Shown here one piece after another: positions 23,017 to 33,575 of a stretch of 64,000 bases of DNA (the first letter of the stretch is position 1; each line of letters starts with the position of its first letter). This stretch comes from Scolecobasidium constrictum UM 578 (taxonomy: Eukaryota; Ascomycota; Dothideomycetes; Venturiales; Sympoventuriaceae). The notes under the pieces were generated by a model, which saw nothing but the letters and a program-made list of their open reading frames with translations, did no database searches and was not told the origin of the DNA. The DNA lies in NCBI GenBank assembly GCA_000611715.1, contig AZYM01000082.1, positions 19,372-83,371 on the forward strand, given 5' to 3'. The position numbers and the translations under genes are program-made.

Positions 23017-23032
23017 TATAAAAGAGCTTGGA
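23017..23032 (+). repeat. TATAAAAG fused to AAGAGCTTGGA, copy 2
   Basis: Exact 16-bp match to the copy at 22603, 414 bp downstream in the same orientation. Confidence 0.7.
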
Positions 23033-23148
23033 TGGTCAATTGCAGAAGTGCAGGAAATGGTGTGTTTGTTGTCGATAACGTGTCGATGCGTGGTTTTCGG
23101 TTTGCTTTGCACACAGTCGAGTTGCATCCTACTGAGGACTTATGCACC

Positions 23149-23170
23149 GGCGATGCTCACTACCATCGCC
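23149..23170. repeat. GGCGATG/CATCGCC inverted repeat
   Basis: Perfect 7-bp arms with an 8-nt loop. It lies about midway between the TATA-like box at 23017 and a reverse TATA-like box near 23315. Confidence 0.5.
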
Positions 23171-25008
23171 TCGTGTATTTGGATCTAATTTCGATGGGAT
23201 TGTCCATAGATGGGCATGGAACGGACGCCATTGTGCTCGAGCACAACGCGTTCGGGCAGTCACCGTTTCGCAAGCTTGATTTACGACTTTGACGCACAGC
23301 TGGCCTTGTGACCTTATACTGCTCGATCAATGGCCATGGTCGGGGGGCTGGTCCCCGATCCTTGGGCGGACAACTGGCAGGAGTATAAAACTTATGCGGG
23401 CTGTTGTGTCTACACGCTGAACAAGAGTCTGGAAAGGATTCTAGACGGGCACAATTTGGCTGCTTTGTTACGCTTCTCTCTGTGAAGACAGTCAGGACTT
23501 AGAGGACTCGATGGTGATGCCCGTCACCAGAGCGCAGAACGATTGAGTTGGGCATGAACAGCAGATCGCATTACCGCCACGACATGCATCATTTGATTGT
23601 ACGCGGATTGAGTCTGGATTGCAGAGCGAGCTCGTGAGCTCTTATGTTGCGAGTCACTTCCCTCGTGGTGGACTTGGGTTAAGTGAAGATGATGCACGTC
23701 CTACAGCCATCACTACTTGCCGGAACCACACAGGATGTGCACGACATCACATCATGGGCTTGTTTTGTTTTGGACATAGCCAGAAGCCACGGAGACCTTT
23801 CTTTACGTGATAGAGCCGGATGGTAGAAGTCACAGGCACGGACGTGCGGACCGAACATCGGGCACGGGAGTCTGCCTACTTTGCTTCAAAACCAGGATCA
23901 TGGTGGAAGGCCTGTGCAAGAACAAGACGAACCTGGCGATCATGATAATGCCCTCCATCATCATTCACAGCACTTGCAAGAAGTGGTCCGAAATTGACAA
24001 AGGGTCATCCATGCATCAGTCTGAGGGAGTATACAGGCCAAGCTCTGTACTTTCATCTTGAGTCGGATGCATGACGACTGCATACAGCATGCCGAACACG
24101 GCTCTTATGCCATCAGCAAAGACACGGGCAATCAATCAAACGACGCACGGGCCATGACACAGGATCTGGATTGGCAAGACAATATAAAAGCTCGTCGAGA
24201 TTCTTGTTGCTGCGAATTCAGAAAAAGCGGCAAGAAGATACTCATGTTTGTGCTGTATGCGTCGTGCAGACACCCTGCGCCGCGCGAGCCGGAAGCGCAA
24301 GAAGCACTCTACCGTTCACGACCACAGTGTCCTGAGCGTACTTGACGCACCTAGCGCGTTTTCGAGCAATGTGATCGGGGTTCTTATGGACATGTACAGG
24401 CGAGGAGTGTCACCGACGAGCGTGTTCGGGGGCCCGAAAACACCATGGAACCTCAACTTCAGCGGCAGCTGCTCATGTGTACCTTGAACAAATCCAGATA
24501 CCAGAGCATGGATCGAGCAACGTCTGCAGGATATGGGACATATTCAAGGCAGGGTGATGGTTGGTGGCGTCATGGTCCGAGCATCTGCGTCCTGCGCTCC
24601 GTCATATTCTTGAAGTGCTGTCGTCTTGACGATACTATCCAGCAACACCAGGCGTTCGCCTTTCATCGCCGTGCATGGCAAGAACGTACCGAGCCACGAG
24701 ACACCAAGGGAATCCACGACGCCGATGTCTCATTTGTTCTTTGATCCTTTGCTCAGCACACGATGACCGGCTTGGTGCTTTTATATGGCCGAACATATGG
24801 CTTTCGCCCTGCTGCCCTTGACGATTCGCCGAGGGACCAGTCTCTGACATGCATAAAAGAACGTCAACTTCGCACGACGTTGATCTGGGCCTCAGGGCTG
24901 GCTACATTGCACGCCACTGGCGTCACGTAAAGAGCTGGAGAGCTGAGCGGTTGGGCATAGAGGCCTGCTTTGCCGTATCCGAACCCGCTTCTGACCTTTG
25001 GTTGGACT

Positions 25009-25027
25009 GCTGATGACTTTCATCAGC
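25009..25027. repeat. GCTGATG/CATCAGC inverted repeat, copy A
   Basis: Perfect 7-bp arms with a 5-nt loop. The same arm sequences occur at 33096-33120. Confidence 0.5.
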
Positions 25028-25205
25028 ATCTGCAGTCAACGGTCGGGCTTTTGGCTAACTTGGAGCACCATGGTCCCATCACGGTGTAGCACGGGAACGG
25101 TGGAGGAGGATGGACATGTGACTGTCTCTCGAGAAGGCCGAACAATGCGCAAGAAATTGTCAACGACCTTCGCAAGACCCAAGCATGTGGCCTGGAAATG
25201 CGACT

Positions 25206-25220
25206 GTAAAAGAGCTTGGA
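25206..25220 (+). repeat. GTAAAAGAGCTTGGA box, copy 3
   Basis: Same fused arrangement as at 22603 and 23017, with the first TA of the TATA-like box changed. Confidence 0.65.
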
Positions 25221-26375
25221 CGATCAAACTTGTGTAGGCAAAGACCATGTACAGCTTTATGGATGGGGCAAGCGTGGCGATGTGTCGCGGCGTGAGCCTG
25301 CCTATCCAGCAGTCTGCCGGTCATGGTCTCAGCCGTCCAACAATGATGGGGAAATGCATCATCAGCATTGCAACTACGGCTCAGTATTCACTTGTCATAG
25401 AGGATCAGAACCAGCATCGGCGTAGCATCCGCTGTTTCCGCGCGTGGAACTCCACGTCGTCCATCTTGGCCATCATATGAGATTGCTCAGTATCCATCAG
25501 CTTGAATAGGTGCTTTTATTGGCGTATCTGGCGGTTCGTCCAAGAATGGATCGCTTCTGGAATGCGGATCGCGTCAATGGAGCATAAAAGAACATGATGA
25601 GCACGCCTCGCTATCGAAACATTGCAGAGACTTCGCTGAGGGAAAGGCTGCTTCACCGCGTGCGCACTTGCATGTTGGCTCCAACGAAAAATTGCCAATC
25701 TCCTCCCTGAAATTTCGCACCTAATGTAAAGCAGTGCGCAAGATCTGCCAGGCAAATACGTCGCAATTCTGTGTGGCATTCCATGGTACGGCATAGAGAT
25801 GACAGCATCATTTTATACTAGATTAGCAATCAAGCAAGAAGTCTTTCGCGTCTGGCATCAGAATGCGAACGCATCTGGAAGGTGCAGAATCCGCCCACAG
25901 CTCTGTTCCAATGACCTTCGCATAGATCGTCAGTTGCATATCTTCAGCATCCATCGACGATTGCTGCTTCACAACACATCAAAATAAAAGAAGCACCAGT
26001 CCAAACTTGTGCTAGAACGAACGACTCTTGCGGTGCATTTACCCCAAGCCGGCGGGGGGAGGCTGTCGGTGCGCTTTCTTCGGGGTCCTCCACGGCAGAT
26101 GCTCTGGATGCAATCATGCATAAAGCTTCTTAATGATGATACGCGCCATCAGCGAGGCATTCGGATATTGAGTTTTTGGTGGTTGATTCGCGCGTTCGTT
26201 AAAGGAGCTCCAACCGCACGACTAGCGCGTGTTAGATGTCAGCTGACATGACGACATGCAGCCAGGACATCGGACAGAATCTGATCAGCCAATTGAAGAG
26301 TTGACATTTAGAAGCCGGTCATGATACTTCCATACCCCTGGAGCCAGCCACTGGTACCCAGAGTCCGCTATGGAG

Positions 26376-26430
26376 TCCAAGCTCTTCTGCATAGCGCTCC
26401 CGGTTCTTGATAGCGTGGTGCGATATAAAG
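26376..26430 (+). repeat. TCCAAGCTCTT box followed by TATAAAG
   Basis: Box at 26376-26386 and TATAAAG at 26424-26430, a gap of 37 bp, similar to other modules. Confidence 0.65.
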
Positions 26431-26562
26431 ACACTTGCTGGAATCGGATGGGAGAGCCCAAACAGAAGTTGATGATAACGCCCGATGCAGCCGCACGCTG
26501 CAGCCATTCATGACGTGCCACTGCTGACGCGGACCTGTATTTCGGATAATGATCTTCAGCAG

Positions 26563-26580
26563 TGATGGTCACCACCATCG
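26563..26580. repeat. GATGG/CCATC inverted repeat
   Basis: TGATGGTCACCACCATCG; it sits almost exactly midway between TATAAAG at 26424 and the reverse box CTTTTATA near 26693. Confidence 0.45.
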
Positions 26581-27256
26581 ATAGGCCATCGCGTTGTCGC
26601 AGGCGATGCGCTCGCAACGATCGCTCCAGCACATCTCGTTGAACTTTGTGTCGAAAGTTCGCATAGAATGGTAAAGCGCGTCCCGGTCTTCGCTTTTATA
26701 CCACATGCTCATCTGCTCTGCGCAGAGCGAACACGTGCTATAGATGGCTGGTCGCCTACTCTTGGTCCTGTTCAAAGAGTCTTGACTGCTGGGACTGCAT
26801 CCGGATGCAGAGCTTTCATGCCGCTCCGTCAGTTGCGGATTGTGTTGGCTGGTCTGCCTCTGCTTCAACGTACCAACGAAGCTATAAAAGGATGCCAACG
26901 GAGCCAGAAGGGATGCCCCAGAGTTACGACAGTGAAGAAGACGAATTCTGGTCTTTGCGTGTGTTCAGTAATACTGAAACTCGACACGCCCTTGACCGCC
27001 GACAGCTGTGGATTGCTGGTTGGGATGATGGCCGTGCGAGTTCGGAATGCTTCTGTGTCTAAGCTCTTGGAGCGGTCGCGTTGCAATCTCCACAGCAAGG
27101 ACTGCATAAAAGCAGATCTCACGGCTTCTTCCAGAGTGTCACCAAACAATGCGCCGTATCGAGTTATGTGTGCACGTCTGCCGCCCGCTTCGACGGACAC
27201 AAGCAATTGCGACACAGCAAGGAGGACCGCGAACACGTCCCGCATAGACATTCTAC

Positions 27257-27271
27257 TGATGACAGTCATCA
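27257..27271. repeat. TGATGAC/GTCATCA palindrome
   Basis: Perfect 7-bp arms with a 1-nt centre, midway between the forward box near 27104 and the reverse box near 27389. Confidence 0.5.
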
Positions 27272-27808
27272 CTACTTTGGAATGTATTACACCGGTCTGA
27301 GGCGTTTAATCGCCAAAGACTCTCCGAAAGTCCAATATCCTTCGCATCTGCCACGGGAAGATGTGCTTGTAGCATGTCCGAACCCTTGCTTTTATACCAC
27401 ACGTCCGGCTCTTGAGAGCGGGATGGTCACGTGGGGCAGCTGCATTCGCGTAAGCGATGAAGTCGTTCTCGCGATTCCGCAATGATTGGTTGTGCAAAGT
27501 TTTTATGTCCAATGGTATTCTGCTAGACTTGAGTCAGTGCTGTGCGGACCCGCTTTCAATAGTCGCAGCTATGGAGGTCGCATGTGATGATGTGAGGGGT
27601 GCTGGAGAAGATGGCGAGTCGCTCCTCCGAGGCGGGATGCCGTCTCCTTGTCCGGATCGCGCGCGGACACAGAGCGGATTGAGCTGCGAGTCCCATGTTG
27701 GTCTCGATGACGAGACTTCTCAGTGATGGTGATCTGCATCACTCAAATTTGCACACAAGACATGTCCACACAGCACAGCGACGGTTCCATACGATTTGGA
27801 AGCCCTCG

Positions 27809-27819
27809 TCCAAGCTCTT
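27809..27819 (+). repeat. TCCAAGCTCTT box
   Basis: Exact 11-bp match. A weak GCATAGAAG lies about 10 bp downstream and CTTTTATG about 90 bp downstream. A GATGGTGATCTGCATCACT palindrome precedes it at 27724-27743. Confidence 0.6.
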
Positions 27820-28178
27820 GTCCAGGCATAGAAGCGCGCAAGCCCCGCGAGGGACATGTCACTCGTCTCTAGTGGTTTGACAACTAGTCTCGGCAGGTCG
27901 GGTGCGCTGCCTTTTATGAAGCCATGCCGGCGATCCAGAGGTCCAATCCGCCTGAAACGTACCTTTCCTCATGGAGCAGACCGCTCCGAAAGGCAGGACG
28001 AACATGAAAGGGAGACCGAAAGCACCAGTGAAGGAAACAGTCTCCCATTTTTATCGGCAGCAATGGTGTTGACCCCGCCCGTGTTGTGCCCTGCACGTCT
28101 ATGGCACCTTCGTAGCGGTCTAGTGTCCACGAAGTGAAGCTGATAACGAGCTGCAGCATCATCAGCGCATTGTTCAAG

Positions 28179-28229
28179 TCCAAGCTCTTCTGCTCCATGA
28201 TAGTTTCTCTCGCGCGCATTGCGTATAAG
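28179..28229 (+). repeat. TCCAAGCTCTT box followed by TATAAG
   Basis: Box at 28179-28189 and TATAAG at 28224-28229. The 15-bp TCCAAGCTCTTCTGC is shared with the copy at 26376. Confidence 0.65.
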
Positions 28230-28369
28230 AAGCATGCGCAGCAGCTCGAACGTGACTCCATAGGCACACAGCGCCCGAGCCCACGATGTGGAGCCCGCGT
28301 GGCCAGTCATAAGACAGCCCTCAGATCTTGCGTTAACAGAAACCAGAGAAGGGAATGCCCAGATCTTGT

Positions 28370-28381
28370 CGATGATCATCG
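28370..28381. repeat. CGATGATCATCG palindrome
   Basis: Perfect 12-bp palindrome about midway between TATAAG at 28224 and the reverse box CTTATAT near 28497. Confidence 0.5.
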
Positions 28382-28897
28382 CCATCGTTATGGCCATCTG
28401 TTGACACAGAACAGTGGTTGAGAGGACGGGCCATCCGCCTACGATGATCTAATGCGCGTCGTTGGCGGGATGTCAGTGCATGTCTGCTGCATTGCTCTTA
28501 TATGATATGCGCGCTGGGCCCATACAAGCGAAAGCAGGCCACTGGTGCCATCGTGTTGTGGCTCATGATATGGTGGTTTGCTGGGTTTTTCTCATCATGC
28601 GCGCGGACCATTTATGTTATCACGCCTCTTGAGTGACAGCAGTTCCAAAGGGTCCAGTCCAGTGTGAGCGACCCAATATTGCGGGGCTCGAAGAAATCTC
28701 CTTAAGCACGACTGAAACGAACCGTGACCCTTGCGCTCCGAAGGTGTACAACAGTACAAGCAGCAGCGAGCTGGACAAGCCACGCATATGCCACTTCGAA
28801 ACGTCGTGTATGCTCGATGGTGATTGTCTGCATCACTGAAAGCTGGCCATCACGCACACGAGGTTTTCATGCACATCGGAAGTTCTGATCCAACTCA

Positions 28898-28908
28898 TCC
28901 AAGCTCTT
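28898..28908 (+). repeat. TCCAAGCTCTT box
   Basis: Exact 11-bp match. It is preceded at 28817-28836 by GATGGTGATTGTCTGCATCA, nearly the same as the palindrome at 27724-27743, which suggests the two stretches share descent. Confidence 0.6.
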
Positions 28909-29002
28909 GCCAAAGCAATCATGCACGAAGTCATGTCGCGACAATCCTAACTTCTTCAGCGCGAGATTTCTGCTCTACTTCGCAACGCTATGTGCAGATC
29001 AT

Positions 29003-29098
29003 CTTATGTAGCCATCACACTGCCACAGTGGTCCAGAGCGGCGAAGTCCGAGCTCCTTCCCGTGACATAGGCCACTTCAAGAATCCTGAAGTATAAAA
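29003..29098 (+). repeat. Divergent module with variant box (TCCGAGCTCCTTCC)
   Basis: Reverse CTTATG at 29003-29008, variant box at 29047-29060 and TATAAAA at 29092-29098. Spacing matches the modules with exact boxes. Confidence 0.5.
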
Positions 29099-29544
29099 AT
29101 GGTGCGTGGGACCTACGCAGACGAACACCACCTAATGACATACCAAAACTATGGCTTTGCGTACGTTCGTACCGCGCCCTGCGCTTCGATGTCACCTTCG
29201 CGAGAGTCACAGGTGGGCGCATGAAGCTGGTGGTGAAGTCCGTTGTCCGCATCGCAATTCCGAAACCTGGCGCCTGCAGGATGCAGAACAGTCCAAAGGA
29301 CTTGTGCTGAGTCTCAGCCAGCGGCAGAGCAATCGGCTTGCTCCATAAGGTGGCACGAACAGAAGACAATCTGCGGAACAAAAGTATGTTCTCAATTGGG
29401 GGTATTATACTCACAAAACCATCACCTGATCTCGCGGCGGCTCTCGGACGTCTCGGCAACCCGCAAGATAGTCCAACACAGCTCATACAAATTTCCATCA
29501 GGTTGATTCTGCTAACATGCAAACCGATCGAACTCGCAACTAGG

Positions 29545-29555
29545 TCCAAGCTCTT
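29545..29555 (+). repeat. TCCAAGCTCTT box
   Basis: Exact match, followed by CCCATTCCATAGCAT; the CCCAT extension is shared with the copy at 32886. Confidence 0.6.
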
Positions 29556-31171
29556 CCCATTCCATAGCATACCCGCAAAACACGACGAATATTCAAGATG
29601 ATCCCATCGGCTTCAGTCTAGGTTCTGTCTGACTTCCATCCAGATCGGATGGTGCTGCAGGGACGAGCTCGCCGGTCAGAGCGGACACTGGTCGATGATC
29701 CTGCGAGCCTGAGTGAGACGTGAGAATGCAATACTTGGGAATTTCGGGCGGCGTCTTGATGCAATTGGTCCGATGATGTCCGCCATCACTACTGCTATGA
29801 GCGTTCTCGGTCCGGAATGCGCGCTCAAATTGTACAGGACATCGATGTACTAGGGTCCGGCACTCCGGCCGCCCCGGAACGCCAGGTCAGTCGTAGCCAA
29901 GCTTTGCGTTCAACTGCTCGACGAAACGCAATTGCGTCGAGGGTATTCCTCTTATGGCGAGACTGGCTCTAGATCCTCTCTCCGCGAACGTATTGACCGC
30001 TCGCGAGAATAGGCCGCATGGATGAGGTACGTTCATTCACTCAGTCAGCAGACTGACGCAAGCATGGCCTTAGCACCTGATGATCTCTTCAGCCTGTCGC
30101 TTGGTCAGCATAAAGCAGATCTTGGATCGGTGGTCTACAGAGATCAACTCAGAACAGAGACGTGGCCGGAGGACTGCCGTAGCCGGCACCCCGGAGTTCG
30201 AACCAGAAATTCCATGGCTCATTTGTGTCTCAAAGCGTTTCGTGGTGAAGATCATCGCCATAAAGCGTTCCGAAGTGTCGATGGGATCCAGCAATGATGT
30301 GATCGAGTAATCAGATTGTATCGAAGCGCGCGCATATTGACTGACGCCCCATGCCATCACAGCCCCGTAGCACCAGAACACTCGCAGGCTCTGTGGTATG
30401 TGCGCATCGCTGAGGGGTTGCCCTGCGGATGATATGCACAGCGGCTTTTATGCAGCGGGAAAGTGTACACACAGCCATCTCCAAGACACCGCTACTCCAG
30501 AACAGGAACTTGTGGTTGAGGACAGACGTGAACTGGCTATAAAGGAACAAGCAGAGGTGTCCAGAAGCCTCCCTCCATGCGAAAGCATTTCCGTACGCAC
30601 CATTAGAAGTTGGCCCGGCCTTGTCCGGACGTTGGAGGCCAGTTCCATAATGGTGCGGTGCTTCTCGCGCAGCGCTTCTGACAGAGTCGGCCACCGTTCT
30701 GGCATCATGCGCAGACAGCGGGCAAACTCCATCATCAGTCAAGATCAGCAGTTTCAATGAAGAAAAGTCCCGATCAGCTCAACAGCTAGCTTTATGCAAG
30801 CAGCTTGGAGCTGTGCCATCCCGGTGGCGCTAATTCCCCAAGCTTTGCTCTAAACCATCCACAAGACACGGTCACACGATTCTAACTTGCGGTCACATAA
30901 AAGGCTACATGCCTCAACTAGTGAGGACGTATGCTGAGAGTTGAAGCGCGGTGTAATGTGCGGAGAGCTGCGGTCTCGTCTAGGTACTTTGGAATTCGAG
31001 GAGCCTCTTGCCGACGCTGACATGCATCGCCACCACATTCTGCTCCAGAGGTTTGCAGAAGCGCAAGCGAAAGACCGTCGAGTTTCGAATTGCAAAGGTC
31101 GTGCCAACGACGTCTTGCGCAAGTCTCTTGTCAGTATCTGCGGAGTACATGGCAACGACGAGCGCGGCATG

Positions 31172-31291
31172 TTTTATATCGTCCGATCGTCAAGTCGCCA
31201 GTCTCCAAGTCAGTAGCAAGGCAGAAGGTACCGCGCGGTCCAAGCTCTTCATTCTCATCGCCCCTGTCAATATCCAATGGCGGGTATAAAG
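31172..31291 (+). repeat. Divergent TATA / CCAAGCTCTT module
   Basis: TTTTATA (reverse) at 31172-31178, box at 31239-31249 and TATAAAG at 31285-31291: two TATA-like boxes pointing outwards around one conserved box. Confidence 0.65.
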
Positions 31292-31607
31292 ACGACCGCA
31301 ATCCCTCGCTCGATGCATCCAGGACTCAATTGTACATTGCCGAGCATGCGTGCAACTAACCATCTTTCGTAGATCAACCCCTTCTCGCAATGCAGCAGCT
31401 CAAAAAGACGAACAACCAAGAAAGCAGTTGGCCACAGAGAGTGCTGGTGGAGAGCAGCATCATGATCGCCAAAGCCGGAGATACCGTGCAAGTCAGTTCA
31501 TTGATCCCGGGGAACCTACCACCCTAGTGGGCATCCGTGACAAGCGCCAGAATGTCTGCCATCGAGTGAAGCGCACACGAGGCTTCCACGGCTGACGACT
31601 CCTGATC

Positions 31608-31727
31608 CTTTTATGTAGCCAAGCTCTTTCCCGCTATTCCCCAGATCCTGCCATATTCCCCACTAGAGCCCGAGATCCACCGAGTAGGACACCGAGGCAT
31701 GTCGAGCAAAGCGGTAATCAATAAAAG
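31608..31727 (+). repeat. Divergent TATA / CCAAGCTCTT module
   Basis: CTTTTATG at 31608-31615, box at 31619-31628 and ATAAAAG at 31721-31727. Here the left TATA-like box almost touches the conserved box. Confidence 0.6.
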
Positions 31728-32410
31728 AGTCAGCAAAAAGACAGACGTGAGCTCAACGAGGTTGCGAAGGTTCTTCGCAGGGTTTGCGTGCGAGCCGTCT
31801 CGTGCTGCATGTCTCGGACCGTACAGACATTAGCAAGGACACAGTTGCACGGCGCTAACGTCTGTTCAGGATGCTGGTGAATGCCGTCATCATCATTGTG
31901 CTCTGCAAGTGATCCAGTATTCCTTGAAAGAGCTGGATGCCAGAGGCAGCGTCATTTGGTGCTCTTCGCAAGCCACGCCAGCGGATCAGCAATGCGTGCT
32001 TCTGATAGCTTGGGGTTGCCGGCACGAGTCCAGCCGTCGACCGTAAGCTTTATGCCACCCACGCGCTGCCTTGACGGATCGCCGACGCCATCCATGCCAG
32101 CTCTTCGGATTCCGCGACGGAATCGCAACTGCATCTTGCAGTCGCATCAAAGGCTCCGATCCTCCTGAAGTAAGGATCTTCAAGAAACGACTTATCAAGA
32201 AGTACAATTGCTGTGCTCGCAGCTCTGTCTGACAACTTCCGAAGCCATGATGTCGACATCGGTGCATCATCACCACAGCTCGTCACCAGTCAGCGCATTT
32301 ATCTGTGCGCAACAATGAGGGCTCGCAGATCCGGAACGCCTATCTCTCCGTAACTTGAAGCAATTCTCGGAGTTGTCGTGGGGGAGCTGGACCGCGCACA
32401 CGAGAGCGCC

Positions 32411-32516
32411 CTTTATACTCACGCTGTTCCCGTCCTTCTAACAAAAGTCCAGCGAAACACTACCTGCGCTCCAAGCTCTTCCCACAAACTGCCCACGCTT
32501 TCTTCCAGCATAAAAG
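32411..32516 (+). repeat. Divergent TATA / CCAAGCTCTT module
   Basis: CTTTATA at 32411-32417, box at 32470-32480 and CATAAAAG at 32509-32516. Confidence 0.65.
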
Positions 32517-32826
32517 CCTGTATTCCGCCATCTGTACTCAGGACAAGTTAGCTCCTAGATGTCATCAATGAATGGAAGTGCCTGCATCCGGTTCGTCGAG
32601 GTTATCTCTCTTCGCCGCGGCGGTATGTCAGCTCAAGTAGTCGTGCGCCTGCTCGGGGTGATGTACCGTCCATTTTAAAGCGATGCTGCTGAGCGACGCG
32701 CATCATCACCATCGCCTGCCTGTCGTCCTAAAGGCCTGGTCGCGGGCTGAGAACATCGTCCGTGGACACCATGAAAAGTGGATGGATTTGAAAGCTTGCA
32801 CTGCGACATCAGGCAGCGAGCAGTCT

Positions 32827-32937
32827 CTTATACTGCCAACTCGCGGACACGCCGTGCTTCGCTCACTCCAGGACCTAGCCCAAGATCCAAGCTCTTCCCA
32901 TCAGCCACCGCCCACAGTCCCATCCTGGGTATATAAG
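32827..32937 (+). repeat. Divergent TATA / CCAAGCTCTT module
   Basis: CTTATA at 32827-32832, box at 32886-32896 and TATATAAG at 32930-32937. Gaps (53 and 33 bp) nearly equal those of the module at 32411 (52 and 28 bp). Confidence 0.65.
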
Positions 32938-33095
32938 AACATGATGGCCATGCCATGCACTGACGGTGTTTCGCCTTGGTACGAAGTCCAAACAGGGCGT
33001 GACGAGAGGTCAGCAGATTCCGGATCTGCATCACAGCCGCACGTTCAAGTCTTGCAATGCCACAGGGAGTGCTTTGGATTTGCAGACTTGCGCAT

Positions 33096-33120
33096 GCTGA
33101 TGATGAACATCACCATCAGC
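33096..33120. repeat. GCTGATG/CATCAGC inverted repeat, copy B
   Basis: Perfect 7-bp arms with an 11-nt loop, about 170 bp right of the module at 32827 and 170 bp left of the last box at 33287. Confidence 0.5.
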
Positions 33121-33286
33121 CTCAACAATGCCGCTTGAAGCTTGCTCGTCGCCAAAGAACCCGTGATCTGAGGCGGTTCGCTGGCCACAGCCTAGCTTTT
33201 TCGGTTTTGGGATGATGATAGCCCTTCGTCTTGATTGAGACGCATATCTTTTTACACCGGACCATCCACCACTCTTCCCAAACCAG

Positions 33287-33296
33287 CCAAGCTCTT
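33287..33296 (+). repeat. Last CCAAGCTCTT box of the block
   Basis: Exact 10-mer about 280 bp beyond the Lat1 stop. It marks the right edge of the array. Confidence 0.6.
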
Positions 33297-33575
33297 TCCT
33301 CATCCCACCACACACAACAACACGACCTAAGCACACTAACACTGCAAAGCACACGACAAATAACCAGTTTTTGAGATGACAATGTTTGCTACTCCTTACA
33401 GACCCCCACGAAGATTGTACAGATTAAAGAACTTTCAAGCAAGCAAGAGACAGTCGAAGAAGTCGCTCAGAGGCCCCTTTCCACGCTCCTTATCCCATCC
33501 CAACCCAACTCTACCATTTTGACAGATACAAAGAAACCAGCAGTACTACTTCATGGACTCGCTGCGCTCGTCCAC

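Larger units (their letters stand above)
22603..33296. repeat. Gene-free 11-kb array of degenerate divergent-TATA/CCAAGCTCTT units
   Basis: No ORF here shows a domain or gene-like structure. By hand count the exact 10-mer CCAAGCTCTT occurs 13 times on either strand (22609-22618 region, 23023, 25210, 26377, 27810, 28180, 28899, 29546, 31240, 31619, 32471, 32887, 33287); about 0.02 are expected with equal base frequencies. About 29 [CT]ATAAA[AG]-type boxes are present against about 5 expected. Several boxes form outward-pointing pairs about 70-120 bp apart around the 10-mer. GATG/CATC palindromes recur roughly midway between the pairs. Steps between motif copies are about 350-420 bp or multiples. 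Base composition looks balanced, so this is not RIP-type AT-rich DNA. Confidence 0.75.

Noticed and set aside
26668..27300. 210-codon frame within the gene desert
   Set aside because: It crosses TATA-like boxes and palindromes of the array, has an overlapping opposite frame and no recognisable domain.
22344..33575. Reading the desert as RIP-mutated transposon remains
   Set aside because: No AT-rich composition, TpA excess by eye, terminal repeats or transposon protein fragments.
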